From the NCBI GenBank assembly GCA_003481745.1, contig QULP01000010.1:1-64000 (forward strand): 64,000 bases of DNA, read 5' to 3'. The number at the start of each line of letters is the position of its first letter. The stretch's first letter is position 1. The notes beneath the pieces are model-generated. The model saw only the letters and a list, made by a program, of their open reading frames with translations. It was not told the DNA's origin and made no database searches. The stretch is from Firmicutes bacterium OM04-13BH (GTDB lineage: Bacteria > Bacillota > Clostridia > Lachnospirales > Lachnospiraceae). Shown one piece after another: positions 1 through 9,403 of this stretch. A program made the translations under genes and the position numbers.

Positions 1-93
1 TATTTTCTCTGTCACTTATCAGCGACAACTCTGATACTATATCACAGTTGCACACCATCTGTCAACATATTTTTTATATTTTTTTACACAAAA

Positions 94-133
94 AGAAACT
101 CTTAAAAATGGAAACGCATTTTTAAGAGTTTCT
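94..133 (-). terminator. Rho-independent terminator of the sugar ABC transporter operon
   Basis: A 16-bp perfect stem (arms about 95-110 and 117-132) with a short loop lies just after the last permease gene and runs into a T-rich tract on the minus strand. The first 90 bases of the window show no gene. Confidence 0.85.
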
Positions 134-164
134 TCTATTATTATAGTATATTAGTTTTTGCTTA

Positions 165-998
165 TCAGCCTTTAATACCAGACTGAGCAACACCCTCAAT
201 AAACTGTTTCTGGAACAGGAAGAAGATTACAACTAACGGCACTACCGCTAGTACTGCTCCTGCCATCTGCATTGGATACTCGGTGGTATACTGTCCCTGT
301 AAGGTTGACAGTGCCGGTCCAAGTGTCATTTTTTCCATTGAGGTGTTTACAATCAACGGCCACATAAAGTCATTCCATGCGAACTTGATTGTAAAGATTG
401 CAAGCGCTACGATACCTGGTTTTACCAGCGGAAGCATAATCTGTCCAAAGACACGGAATCGTCCGCATCCGTCTACAATTGCTGCTTCTTCCAGTTCTTT
501 TGGTAATGACATGAAGAACTGTCTTAAAAGGAAGGTACCAAATGCACTAAATAAGTTTGGCATAAACAATGCAGGAATCGTATCCAGTAATCCCATTTTC
601 TGAATAATCTGATACTGCGGAATCAAGAAAATCTGTCCCGGTACCATAAGTACCGATAAGATTAATACAAACAGCGCATTTTTGAACGGAAAGTCAATAC
701 GTGCAAACGCATAGCCTGCCATCGAACAAAATGCGATCTGTACAAGTGTCGTAACCGCTGTAGAAATAATCGTATTCATATAAACTGTTCCAAATGGAAT
801 CGCAGAGGATACAATTGTATGATATGCAGTCGTTACAAAGTTTTCCGGGAAAATTGTCGGCGGAATCTTCATCGCTTCTCCGGATGTTTTAAACGAAGTT
901 AAAATCATCCATAAGAATGGAAATACTACAACAGCAACTCCAGCAAGAAGAATCAGATGGACAATCAAATGATTTAAGTTTGATTTTTTGGTTTTCAT
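165..998 (-). CDS. Carbohydrate ABC transporter permease, MalG type
   Basis: Inner-membrane permease subunit of a CUT1-family sugar importer; it should pair with the permease encoded just upstream. The 277-residue protein has a short cytoplasmic N-terminus, about six hydrophobic segments, and the EAA loop (EEAAIVDGCGRFRVF, residues 170-184) that contacts the ATPase. I chose the second in-frame ATG because the AGGAGG site lies about 9 nt before it and only 3 nt before the first ATG at 1004. It is the last gene of the operon gfo, binding protein, permease, permease and is followed by a strong terminator. No ATPase gene is present, so a shared MsmK/UgpC-type ATPase is presumably used (inference). 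The substrate cannot be read from sequence; neighbours suggest a plant or host glycan fragment. Confidence 0.93.
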   Translation of the reverse strand: MKTKKSNLNHLIVHLILLAGVAVVVFPFLWMILTSFKTSGEAMKIPPTIFPENFVTTAYHTIVSSAIPFGTVYMNTIISTAVTTLVQIAFCSMAGYAFARIDFPFKNALFVLILSVLMVPGQIFLIPQYQIIQKMGLLDTIPALFMPNLFSAFGTFLLRQFFMSLPKELEEAAIVDGCGRFRVFGQIMLPLVKPGIVALAIFTIKFAWNDFMWPLIVNTSMEKMTLGPALSTLQGQYTTEYPMQMAGAVLAVVPLVVIFFLFQKQFIEGVAQSGIKG

Positions 999-1015
999 TC
1001 TCATTCTCCTCCTTC

Positions 1016-1936
1016 TTAATCATAATTTACCCATTTTTTCTGTCCAATCATCTGGATTACAGTAACCAGCATGATTGCCAGGAAAATAAGGATTGAAATT
1101 GCGGCTGCGTATCCCTTATGACCATAGTCAAACGCCTGTCGATAGAACAGCATAACAACCGTTTGCGTTGATTCATAAGCTGGATTTGCTTTTCCGACCA
1201 TCATATATACCGTATCAAATACCTGGAATCCACTAATGATAGAGGTAATCATTACAAAGAAGACTGTCGGTGTCAGCATCGGTATCGTAATTTTGAAAAA
1301 TTGCGTAACCGCACCTGCTCCATCAATTGCTGCCGCCTCGTAATAAGATTTACTGATTCCCTGCATACCTGCAAGCAAAATAATCATGTTATATCCCACT
1401 GTCATCCAGAGTCCGACAACCATAATTCCAAACAATGCGGTATGCGGGTCTGTCATCCAGTTATGACCTTTTCCGCCTACTGCTTTAAGCGCACTGTTTA
1501 AGATACCCATCTGTTCATTATACATCCATTTCCATACCATAGCTACCGCAGCTGACATTGTTACAGAAGGCAGGAAATATAAGGTACGATAAATTGATTT
1601 TCCTTTGATTTTTGCATTCAGCAGAGCTGCTAATAAGATTGATAAAAACAATCCTAACGGTACAGTTATAACAACATATTTTAAGGTATTACCAAATGTT
1701 CTCCATACTTCTTTGTCACCCAGCATCTCTTTATAATTTGCCAGTCCTACAAATGTAGACATGTTAAACTTGTTTACATCATTAAAACTAAACCAGAAGT
1801 TCTGGATAAACGGCCAGATATAGAACACCAGCAAACCAATTGTGACCGGTGCGATCAAGACATATCCTGCAAACCAGTCTTTTTTCTGTCTTTTCGACGC
1901 TTTTTTTCTTGGTACTTTTGCTTTCACTTCAGCCAT
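1016..1936 (-). CDS. Carbohydrate ABC transporter permease, MalF/UgpA type
   Basis: Second permease of the CUT1 sugar importer, 306 residues. A Lys/Arg-rich cytoplasmic N-terminus (residues 5-20) precedes about six membrane segments, and the EAA loop (EAAAIDGAGAV, from residue 200) is clear. The start has an AGGTGA ribosome site. It lies 11-20 bp from both neighbours, so it is co-transcribed with the binding protein and the MalG-type permease. Family assignment is firm; substrate is not known. Confidence 0.94.
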   Translation of the reverse strand: MAEVKAKVPRKKASKRQKKDWFAGYVLIAPVTIGLLVFYIWPFIQNFWFSFNDVNKFNMSTFVGLANYKEMLGDKEVWRTFGNTLKYVVITVPLGLFLSILLAALLNAKIKGKSIYRTLYFLPSVTMSAAVAMVWKWMYNEQMGILNSALKAVGGKGHNWMTDPHTALFGIMVVGLWMTVGYNMIILLAGMQGISKSYYEAAAIDGAGAVTQFFKITIPMLTPTVFFVMITSIISGFQVFDTVYMMVGKANPAYESTQTVVMLFYRQAFDYGHKGYAAAISILIFLAIMLVTVIQMIGQKKWVNYD

Positions 1937-1952
1937 TCTTTCACCTACTTTA

Positions 1953-3245
1953 TTACTTTGCTAAAAGTGCATCTGCTTCTTTTTTCAGTCCGCTACAAGC
2001 ATCTGCAAGTGACATTTCTCCATTGTAAGCTTTTGTCAGCCATGTAGATTCTTTGTCATACAGTTCTGCTGCCTGTGCACAAACCGGAAGTGGATAAGCT
2101 TCATCTGCATGGTTTGTATAAGCTGCTAAGTTGTACTGGCTGTTTGCTTCTGCGAAGTATTTCTGAGCATCTGTTCTGGCGGAGATAACTACACCTGTCT
2201 CACCCTGAATCTGCTGTGCCTCAGCACTTCCAAGCCAGATAGCAAATTTTTCAGCCTCTTCTTTGTTTTTAGAACCTTCATATACTGCATATCCAAGACC
2301 GTTGATACAGTTATCTTCTACACCATTGAATGTAGGAATTTCAACACAGTTAATTTTATCTTTGATTGTATCATTAGATGCATATTCCGGAACCATGTAA
2401 GAACCTGCAAAGTTCATTGCAAGCTGTCCGCCTTCAAACATTGCATCTGCAGATGTTTCTGCAAGTGTAGCTGCACTTGGTGAAAGTCCTGCATCAATCA
2501 TATCAATCCAGCACTGGATACCTTCCTGAGTTTTTTCATCTTCGTATCCTGTTTCTGTTGCATCATCATTTAAAATCCAGCCGCCGTTTGCGTATACTGT
2601 CTGATAATACCATGTCTGGAAGTCAACCGGGCACGCAAATGCATAAGTACCTTCCGGAAGTTTGTCTTTTAATTCTGTTGCCAGAGCCACTAAATCATCA
2701 TAAGTCATATCATCTGTCGGATATTCAACTCCAGCCTGGTCAAACAGTTCCTTGTTATACCATAACGCATTTGTATCGAAGTCTTTCGGTACTGCATAGT
2801 TTTTGCCATCACGAACATAGTTATTTACCAGTGTTTCTGAAAAATTGTCGTTGATGTCAGAATCAGCGATTGCAGAAGAAAGGTCATCTAAGATTCCGCC
2901 TTCCTGATAAGCATCCAGATGCAGTACGTTTAACCAGAATACATCAGGAGCTGTTCCGCCGCCTGCTGCTGCTTCTAATTTTGTCCAGTATTCTCCACCT
3001 TTGTATGGTGTTAACTGAATTTTAACTGTCACGTTCTCATTTTCTTTTTCGTAAGCTTCAATCAGTTTTTCCATTGCAGGTCTCTGATTTTCATCCCAGA
3101 TACCGAATGTTAATTCTGTTTTACCTTTTGATGAACCGCTTTTTTCATCAGAAGAACTGTCACTGCTTGAACCGCATCCTGCAAGCATGCTTGCACCAAG
3201 GATTGCAGTCATTCCGAATGCTACCATTTTTTTCATGTTTTTCAT
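1953..3245 (-). CDS. Sugar ABC transporter substrate-binding lipoprotein
   Basis: Extracytoplasmic solute-binding protein of family 1, 430 residues. It has a lysine-containing signal peptide and a lipobox (LAGC, Cys at about residue 24), followed by a Ser/Asp/Lys-rich linker of about 20 residues and the periplasmic-binding-protein fold. It captures the sugar and delivers it to the two permeases encoded downstream. The start has an AGGAGAG site 8 nt upstream; a second ATG at codon 4 is less well placed. An inverted repeat sits between it and the oxidoreductase gene upstream. Acidic surface residues are typical of Lachnospiraceae binding proteins. Confidence 0.94.
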   Translation of the reverse strand: MKNMKKMVAFGMTAILGASMLAGCGSSSDSSSDEKSGSSKGKTELTFGIWDENQRPAMEKLIEAYEKENENVTVKIQLTPYKGGEYWTKLEAAAGGGTAPDVFWLNVLHLDAYQEGGILDDLSSAIADSDINDNFSETLVNNYVRDGKNYAVPKDFDTNALWYNKELFDQAGVEYPTDDMTYDDLVALATELKDKLPEGTYAFACPVDFQTWYYQTVYANGGWILNDDATETGYEDEKTQEGIQCWIDMIDAGLSPSAATLAETSADAMFEGGQLAMNFAGSYMVPEYASNDTIKDKINCVEIPTFNGVEDNCINGLGYAVYEGSKNKEEAEKFAIWLGSAEAQQIQGETGVVISARTDAQKYFAEANSQYNLAAYTNHADEAYPLPVCAQAAELYDKESTWLTKAYNGEMSLADACSGLKKEADALLAK

Positions 3246-3297
3246 AATACTTCTCTCCTTTTCTTATTATGATTGTTCTGTTTTTACAGCTATCTAT

Positions 3298-3316
3298 GAA
3301 AACGGTTTTCCGTTTT
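3298..3316. promoter_or_regulatory. Short palindrome between oxidoreductase and binding-protein genes
   Basis: The sequence GAAAACGGTTTTC is a palindrome about a central G and is part of a 7-bp stem (3299-3305 with 3310-3316). It overlaps the stop codon of the upstream gene and lies about 50 bp before the binding-protein start. It resembles LacI/CcpA-family operators but does not fit the cre consensus fully; it may instead be a weak attenuator or RNA-processing hairpin. Confidence 0.35.
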
Positions 3317-4634
3317 ACATACTTCCTTTTTGCCGGATATCATCCAGCTCTATTACGGCTCCGCCGTGTAATCTTGATTCCTCCGCTGCAAGAGCACAGT
3401 AATGACTCTCTACAGATTTTTCCAGTGAAGTAATAGAAGGACTCTCTTCTCTGTTTCCAAGTAAGATATCTACAAATTCTTCTACCATTACAATGTCTCC
3501 ACCGCCATGTCCTGAAAAATCATCGGATAATTCAGAAGCCGGAATCAATTCTGTTTTTAATTTTGCCCCAAAAAGTGTAGTTTCAATGAAATCATCTTCC
3601 ACATCCCAGGAACCCATTGTTACATTCATTTCACCTTTCGTTCCACAAAACTGTGCATGTCTTGCAAAATCAGCAGTGTGACCATTCATGGAAAAACTCA
3701 TTGTTGAACCGTCTGTCATATTTAAATTTACAACCTGATGGTCTACTACATCGTTATCACAATGATAAACGCATCTTCCATAAGGTCCGGTTTTCAATGC
3801 TTCTTCTACAGATTCCGGTGTCGGAATTTCTGTAACAACATCTAACGGCCAGCGGGTATTTCCATTTCTTGCTCCAATTCTCTCACTGTCCAGATAAATG
3901 CTTTCTGCATCATAAGGACAGGTAGCTTTTACTTTGCAACCATCAAGACACCTCTTCGTACATCCCTCCGGTGCATTTTCTTCTTTAAATAAATACGTGC
4001 TTCCAAAAGAAGATAAAGATTTACATTTTTTATCTGCCAGCCACAGATATAAATCCATATCATGACAGCATTTCTGCAAAATCATTGGACTTGACAGTTC
4101 TTTATTTCTCCAGTTACCTCTTACAAAACTGTGTGCCATATGAAACCATCCTACATTTTCGGATGCATTGATAGAAACAATATCTCCAATCACACCAGAA
4201 TCCAGGATTTCTTTTACTTTACGGAAAACCGGTGTATAACGTAAGACATGACAGACAACAACTTTGCGGTCACATTCTTTTGCTACTTCTACAATTTCAC
4301 GGCACTCATCAAGATCCGGCGAAATCGGTTTTTCCAGTAACAGATGGTATCCCTTTCTTAATGCCGGGATTGCCTGCGCTACATGCTGTCTGTCCTGTGT
4401 CGTAATAAACATCACATCTGCAAGCTTCTCTTCTTTTAACATTTCTTCTGCACTTGTATAACATCTTTCTTTTGGAACGTGATATTCCTCCGCTACCATT
4501 TCCACTTTTTTCGGATTGACATCTGCAATCGCAACAATCTCAATCTTATCCGGATGGATTTTTGCAGCTTTGGCATAAGTATCTTTTCCCCGGCTTCCAA
4601 GTCCGGCAAGTGCGACTGTAATTTTATTTGCCAT
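3315..4634 (-). CDS. Gfo/Idh/MocA-family oxidoreductase
   Basis: NAD(P)-dependent oxidoreductase of the glucose-fructose oxidoreductase/inositol dehydrogenase family, 439 residues. A Rossmann fold opens the protein (GLGSRG, residues 11-16), and the conserved EKP motif is at residues 101-103. Such enzymes oxidise or epimerise sugars, or act in NAD-dependent glycoside cleavage. Unusual for the family is a cysteine cluster (C225, C229, C233, C239; spacing Cx3Cx3Cx5CP) that could bind a metal or iron-sulfur cluster; this is an inference. AGGAGG lies 6 nt before the start. It is the first gene of the transporter operon, so its substrate is probably the imported sugar. Confidence 0.88.
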   Translation of the reverse strand: MANKITVALAGLGSRGKDTYAKAAKIHPDKIEIVAIADVNPKKVEMVAEEYHVPKERCYTSAEEMLKEEKLADVMFITTQDRQHVAQAIPALRKGYHLLLEKPISPDLDECREIVEVAKECDRKVVVCHVLRYTPVFRKVKEILDSGVIGDIVSINASENVGWFHMAHSFVRGNWRNKELSSPMILQKCCHDMDLYLWLADKKCKSLSSFGSTYLFKEENAPEGCTKRCLDGCKVKATCPYDAESIYLDSERIGARNGNTRWPLDVVTEIPTPESVEEALKTGPYGRCVYHCDNDVVDHQVVNLNMTDGSTMSFSMNGHTADFARHAQFCGTKGEMNVTMGSWDVEDDFIETTLFGAKLKTELIPASELSDDFSGHGGGDIVMVEEFVDILLGNREESPSITSLEKSVESHYCALAAEESRLHGGAVIELDDIRQKGSM

Positions 4635-4734
4635 TTCTTCCTCCTCTTTTCTTCTGATGTAGCCTTAAAATCTTTCTGTATTCATATCAAGCTGTTTCAA
4701 CCCACAATTGAATGAAATTGCTTGTGAATCAAAG

Positions 4735-4789
4735 AAAAGCGGGTAGAAACAGCTATCCACAATAATAACTGTTTCTTATGCCCGCTTTG
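4735..4789 (-). terminator. Terminator after the glycosidase-like gene
   Basis: A long imperfect stem (arms about 4736-4752 and 4769-4788, AAAGCGGG paired with CCCGCTTT) follows the stop codon of the minus-strand gene at 4811. It separates that gene from the oxidoreductase-transporter operon, which must therefore have its own promoter in 4635-4733; I could not identify a convincing one. Confidence 0.75.
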
Positions 4790-4810
4790 GCTCCGCTCAT
4801 TTTTTTTGAT

Positions 4811-6709
4811 TTATCTGCTTTCGGAAACAATTTCATAACTCTGTTTTCTGAAATCAACTCTTACTTTTGTACCATCAGAAAAACTTGTTTCCTGTACCAT
4901 GTAATCCCCATTCACCATCTCATGACGCAGCATTTCACATTTTGCAACTTTTTCATGTAAATCAGATACGATTTTACTGCGCTCGATATTTTCTTTCAGA
5001 CTGAGTTTTACTTTATCCTCAAATGCACCATCAAAATTCGGATATGCAGCATCACGAATCAGATACGGTGCTCCGCCGTTTAACAGGGCATAAAGCATAT
5101 AATCATCTTCATCGCTGACCTTATCCATCATCCATGGTTCAATCACACAATCATGATAAACCAGATTGTATAACGGAACCGGAACGCCCTCTTTTGGAGT
5201 TCCGGGCTGTCTCATCATAAAGTCATAAGGTGCATAATGGCAGAAAACCAAACTCGGAACCGCCCAGTCACTCACTTCTTCAGAACTTGGCAGAATTCCG
5301 CAAGAGAGCAAATACTCAAAGCATTTTCCTCTGAATTCATAGCAGTCTCTTCTGGTCATGCGATGTTCCGGATTATCACATTCATCACCTTCATTACAGG
5401 TGAATACGTCCAGATACGCCCCATCTAATTCTATACCATTTCGTTTTATTTCTCCAAAATTTCGTTTTACATAATAACTTGCCTGTGTCGCACACAGATA
5501 AGACTGTGGACCGCCTGCCCATCTTTGATGCTTCGGAATTGTTCCATCCGGCAGTCTGCATGCATAATTTTCATCAAAACTTGGCGCCGCCAGATAATAA
5601 TCACGGTACTGATCATGGATTCCAAACATATAACCACACTCATGCATGGTATCGGCAAGCTTTTTCATACCGTCCCAACCACCGGCTTCTTTACATGCCG
5701 GAAGGTAATCCGGATGTTTATTATCATATCCCGGTTCAGCCCAGCCGTCTAAGTGAAGATAAAGTTTTTTCACTCCGGCCTCATGGATTTCTTTTATCTC
5801 CTGCACACGTGTCTCAAACGTTGTCAGGTGATTATTTTTATCCGGATTTTCCGGATCAAAGAAATCAGAATTTTCCTGTACCTGAGTTTTGATTCCTTTA
5901 TGTACAAATGCACATCCGATTAAATCATTAATGGATGGATTTCTCATTGCTTTTTCAGACAAAGTACGAAGCCTTCCCTGCTCATTTACATACCCTCTGT
6001 AAATTTTACAAAGGGTATTATAATCGCAGTCCGATGCAAATGTATAACGCATAATTCTGCGATAATCCATTTTGCCAAGACTTGGTTCAAAATAAACCCC
6101 TACGTGTGTATATGGTCCATTCGCCGGATGATTGGCATAATAACCTCCGTTCCATGGTGTCTCACAAATTGCAATATAACCTTCCCGCTCTTTTACCTGA
6201 CCAAACCACGGCATATAACCGCCCGCAGTTTCAAAAAATCCATTAAACGGAATTGCTCCCAGCTCCGTTTCCCAGTCATTTGGAATGAGCACACCCTGTT
6301 CATGTGTCAGCAGTGTATACCATTCTTTGCTTGGATTTGTAAATTCCATTGCTCCAGGCCAGAACAGCTTTTTAATATGAAGTCCTTCTTCTTTTAAAGG
6401 AATCCATTCAAAATATACATGTCCGGTTGCACCTTCAATCCAGATTAATGTTTCAAAGCTGTATGGATATTTTTTTCCTTCTTTTTCAAAATCAGAAAAT
6501 ATACTTCTGATTCCGACTCCGATTCCCGTCTGATACGTTTCATGAGAAATTGAAGCTGCCTCGTCAAAGAAAAGCTCTCCTTCCTCACATTCCATATATG
6601 GACGGAATCCTTCTTTCCAAGACCACTTTGTCTTTTCTTGTTCCAGTGTCACCATCAGACTTTTTTCGTCCAGACTGACAGCTACTGTCCCCTGTTCAAT
6701 TTTTCTCAT
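4811..6709 (-). CDS. Glycosidase-like protein of uncertain family (possibly DUF5696)
   Basis: A 632-residue protein without a signal peptide, hence cytoplasmic. The N-terminal ~230 residues look beta-rich, and the middle part (about 260-560) looks like a TIM barrel with aromatic-rich strand ends such as LHLDGWAEPGYD, and DGAYLDVF, where an Asp could be the nucleophile. This layout is that of clan-D/GH101-like glycosidases, and I think of DUF5696 proteins, but I cannot place it in a named GH family. A GAGG site lies 8 nt before the start. It is divergent from an AraC gene and next to a sugar importer, so a role in glycan breakdown is likely. Substrate and catalytic residues are unproven. Confidence 0.6.
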   Translation of the reverse strand: MRKIEQGTVAVSLDEKSLMVTLEQEKTKWSWKEGFRPYMECEEGELFFDEAASISHETYQTGIGVGIRSIFSDFEKEGKKYPYSFETLIWIEGATGHVYFEWIPLKEEGLHIKKLFWPGAMEFTNPSKEWYTLLTHEQGVLIPNDWETELGAIPFNGFFETAGGYMPWFGQVKEREGYIAICETPWNGGYYANHPANGPYTHVGVYFEPSLGKMDYRRIMRYTFASDCDYNTLCKIYRGYVNEQGRLRTLSEKAMRNPSINDLIGCAFVHKGIKTQVQENSDFFDPENPDKNNHLTTFETRVQEIKEIHEAGVKKLYLHLDGWAEPGYDNKHPDYLPACKEAGGWDGMKKLADTMHECGYMFGIHDQYRDYYLAAPSFDENYACRLPDGTIPKHQRWAGGPQSYLCATQASYYVKRNFGEIKRNGIELDGAYLDVFTCNEGDECDNPEHRMTRRDCYEFRGKCFEYLLSCGILPSSEEVSDWAVPSLVFCHYAPYDFMMRQPGTPKEGVPVPLYNLVYHDCVIEPWMMDKVSDEDDYMLYALLNGGAPYLIRDAAYPNFDGAFEDKVKLSLKENIERSKIVSDLHEKVAKCEMLRHEMVNGDYMVQETSFSDGTKVRVDFRKQSYEIVSESR

Positions 6710-6763
6710 AGCGTAATCCTCAATTTCTACTTTTTTCTACTCTTTTCATCACCTTTAAATATA

Positions 6764-6792
6764 ATTAACAGTATATACAGTTTTTCGGTCAA
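6764..6792 (-). promoter_or_regulatory. Candidate promoter of the glycosidase-like gene
   Basis: TTGACC and GTTAAT with a 17-bp spacer on the minus strand. The -10 is weak (4 of 6), which would suit activation by the divergent AraC protein. Confidence 0.3.
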
Positions 6793-6817
6793 TATGTTGC
6801 CTTATTAAATACTTTTC

Positions 6818-6846
6818 TTGTCTTATTGCATACTTTTTGTTAAAAT
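6818..6846 (+). promoter_or_regulatory. Promoter of the AraC-family gene
   Basis: TTGTCT, a 17-bp spacer and TAAAAT lie just before the AGGAGG ribosome site of the regulator gene, implying a very short leader of about 13 nt. Confidence 0.55.
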
Positions 6847-6865
6847 ATCCGCAGGAGGAATACAG

Positions 6866-7795
6866 ATGACCTACATTAAAACCACATTGAAGCGGGAAAT
6901 CGCAATCGATTCGATTATCACAATCCACTATTTTGAATACATGAAAGACTTTGTCTTTCACGGGGAATCTCATGATTTTTGGGAGTTTCTTTACGTTGAT
7001 CAGGGAAGCGTCATTGTACAGGCCGGAGAAAATCATTTCCGGATGGAAGCCGGCGATATTATTTTTCATGAACCAAATGAATTTCATGCCATACGTTCCG
7101 TCGGAAATTCTTCGCCCAACCTTGTTGTTATGTCCTTTATAACAAACTCTCCTGCCATGAATTTCTTTCGGAAGAAAAATTTCACCCTGAATAAGTCGGA
7201 GCGCACTCTTGTCTCCTGCATTTTAAATGCTGCACGTGAAGCCCTTGCCACACCCCTGCATCTGCCCTCGATTGAGCAGGTGAAAATTAAACCCAATGCA
7301 CCATTTGGCTCACAGCAGATGATTCTGCTCTATCTCGAACTATTTTTAATTACACTCGAACAAAATTATCTTCAGTTTGATGCAAAACCACCAGAACGAA
7401 AACGACATTTTCCACTTGCCACTCCAATCGAACTGTCTGATACAAAAGCGCAGAGAATTGAAGAAATCATTCAATATATGCAATTTTGTATCTGCGAACA
7501 GCTCAATACGAACCAGATTTGCCAGCATTTTTCCATGAGCCGTTCCTCTTTGCAAAAACTCTTTCAAAAAGAAAAAGGCTGTGGACCGATGGAATATTTT
7601 AATCGCATAAAAATTCAGCGGGCTAAGGCAATGATTCGAGATGGAAGTAAGAATTTTACTGAAATTGCAAGATTTCTTTCCTACAGCTCTCCTCAATATT
7701 TTTCCAGACAATTTAAAAAATCCACCGGTATGTCACCGATGGAATATGCTTCTTCCGTAAAAGGAATTTCTCAGGCATTAAAAGGGGATGATTAG
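6866..7795 (+). CDS. AraC-family transcriptional regulator
   Basis: A 309-residue regulator with an N-terminal cupin-like sugar-sensing domain (FHGESHDFWEFLYV near residue 30) and a C-terminal AraC DNA-binding domain with two helix-turn-helix motifs (from about residue 205), ending near GMSPMEYAS. The start is set by AGGAGG 7 nt before ATG 6866; a longer reading frame from 6818 overlaps the promoter and is rejected. It is transcribed away from the glycosidase-like gene and lies next to the arabinofuranosidase, so it probably controls this glycan locus in response to a sugar (inference). Which promoters it binds cannot be told here. Confidence 0.92.
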   Translation: MTYIKTTLKREIAIDSIITIHYFEYMKDFVFHGESHDFWEFLYVDQGSVIVQAGENHFRMEAGDIIFHEPNEFHAIRSVGNSSPNLVVMSFITNSPAMNFFRKKNFTLNKSERTLVSCILNAAREALATPLHLPSIEQVKIKPNAPFGSQQMILLYLELFLITLEQNYLQFDAKPPERKRHFPLATPIELSDTKAQRIEEIIQYMQFCICEQLNTNQICQHFSMSRSSLQKLFQKEKGCGPMEYFNRIKIQRAKAMIRDGSKNFTEIARFLSYSSPQYFSRQFKKSTGMSPMEYASSVKGISQALKGDD

Positions 7796-7824
7796 AATCT
7801 GCTCTAATCACCCCTGCTTTTATT
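7784..7824 (+). terminator. Terminator of the AraC gene, possibly bidirectional
   Basis: GGGGATGATTAGA overlaps the stop codon and pairs with TCTAATCACCCC (7803-7814), with one bulge, followed by a T-rich stretch. It lies between convergent genes, the other being the GH51 gene. Confidence 0.7.
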
Positions 7825-7858
7825 TTCCAAAACTTTTTTGTTTTCTTAATTTCACTTC

Positions 7859-9370
7859 TTATTTTACACGGAATGCTACGACACTACATGCCGGAATTGT
7901 AAATTTCAGCCCTTTTTCTGTGATTTCATAAGCAGTAAATGCTTCTTCTGTTACATTTTCCGGTTCTTCAAATGTATTGTAAGCATGCATTTCCTGATTT
8001 ACAATACTTGCACTGACGTCGGATGGATTCAATTCTGTAAATGCCACTTCTACTTCTTCACTGTCTGTTGTAGAAAGATTATTTAAGGTAATTGTAACAA
8101 TACCATCTTTATCGATTGATACCGATTCCTGTAATTTCGGCACCTGATATTCTTTTTCCCCTGCATCTAAAGTAGAGTTTCCTGTAATACAGCTTTCTAC
8201 GAGGTCTGCATCCTGATGGTGACGATACTGATGGAATACGTGATAGGTTGGTGTTAAAATCATCTTTTCCCCTTCTGTTAAAATAACAGACTGTAATACA
8301 TTGACCATCTGTGCAATACAAGCCATTTTTACACGGTCACAGTGTTTATTGAAGATGTTCAGGCTTAAACCTGCTACTAAGGCATCACGCATCGTATTCT
8401 GCTGATATAAGAATCCCGGATTTGTTCCCGGCTCTACAGTAAACCAGCATCCCCATTCATCTACAATCATGCCAACCTCTTTTTCCGGGTCGTACTGATC
8501 CATAATTGCACCATGGCGGTTAATTAACTCTTCCATGTACAGAGCTTTCCATAAAGTTTTGTACCATACTTTTTCATCAAAATCAGTTGCGCTTCCTTTA
8601 ATTTCCCATCCTTCCGGATGTACATAATAATGAAGAGAAAGTCCATCCATGAATCCATGAGCCATTGGCGGCTGTGGTGCTGCATAACAAGTTTTTAATA
8701 CGCCCTCTGTCCAGAAATAATCTGCAACATTTGCACCTCCGCAGACTTTCTTAATCGGTGCGGAATTGTCATAATGACGAACATAAGTCTGGTATCTGCG
8801 GTATAAGTTTGCATAGTATTCCGGAGTCATATTTCCACCGCATCCCCAGTTTTCATTTCCGACACCAAAGTAATCGATTTTCCACGGTTTCTCATGTCCG
8901 TTTGCTTTTCTTAAATCTGCCATCGGAGAAACACCGTCGAATGTAATGTATTCCACCCATTCGCTCATCTCTCTTACTGTTCCGCTTCCTACATTTCCAT
9001 TTACATAAGTTTTACAACCCAACTGTTCACATAATTCAAAAAATTCATGTGTTCCAAAACTGTTATCTTCTACCACACCACCCCAGTGTGTATTAATCAT
9101 TTTCTTTCTGTTTTCTTTTGGACCGATTCCATCCATCCAGTGATATTCATCTGCAAAACATCCACCCGGCCAGCGCAAAAGAGGAATCCGCATCTCTTTT
9201 AATGCCTCTACTACATCGGTTCTCATTCCGTTTTTGTTTGGAATCGGAGAATCTTCTCCCACATAAATTCCTTCGTAAATACATCTTCCAAGATGTTCTG
9301 CAAAATGTCCATAAATTTCTGGATTAATGTGTCCCTGTTTATTCTTTTCATTTACATATAATTTTGCCAT
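7859..9370 (-). CDS. abfA: Alpha-L-arabinofuranosidase, GH51
   Basis: Cytoplasmic GH51 enzyme of 503 residues, the usual length, releasing terminal alpha-L-arabinofuranose from arabinoxylan or arabinan oligosaccharides. A (beta/alpha)8 barrel carries the acid/base E173 (GNENWGCGG) and the nucleophile E305 (VDEWGCWF), followed by a beta-sandwich domain ending in FRVK. No signal peptide is present. The start has a perfect AGGAGG. It stands alone between the AraC gene and glyA; a candidate promoter lies about 200 bp upstream, behind the glyA terminator. The family call is firm; the natural substrate is inferred. Confidence 0.96.
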   Translation of the reverse strand: MAKLYVNEKNKQGHINPEIYGHFAEHLGRCIYEGIYVGEDSPIPNKNGMRTDVVEALKEMRIPLLRWPGGCFADEYHWMDGIGPKENRKKMINTHWGGVVEDNSFGTHEFFELCEQLGCKTYVNGNVGSGTVREMSEWVEYITFDGVSPMADLRKANGHEKPWKIDYFGVGNENWGCGGNMTPEYYANLYRRYQTYVRHYDNSAPIKKVCGGANVADYFWTEGVLKTCYAAPQPPMAHGFMDGLSLHYYVHPEGWEIKGSATDFDEKVWYKTLWKALYMEELINRHGAIMDQYDPEKEVGMIVDEWGCWFTVEPGTNPGFLYQQNTMRDALVAGLSLNIFNKHCDRVKMACIAQMVNVLQSVILTEGEKMILTPTYHVFHQYRHHQDADLVESCITGNSTLDAGEKEYQVPKLQESVSIDKDGIVTITLNNLSTTDSEEVEVAFTELNPSDVSASIVNQEMHAYNTFEEPENVTEEAFTAYEITEKGLKFTIPACSVVAFRVK

Positions 9371-9403
9371 AAAATCCTCCTGACTTTTACTCCTGTACTC
9401 TCG

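Noticed and set aside
3298..3310. CcpA cre site
   Set aside because: The palindrome has an odd centre and misses conserved positions; kept only as an unassigned palindrome.
4778..4960. Plus-strand 60-codon frame at 4778 near the glycosidase-like gene
   Set aside because: It overlaps a terminator and the coding end of the minus-strand gene and has no ribosome site.
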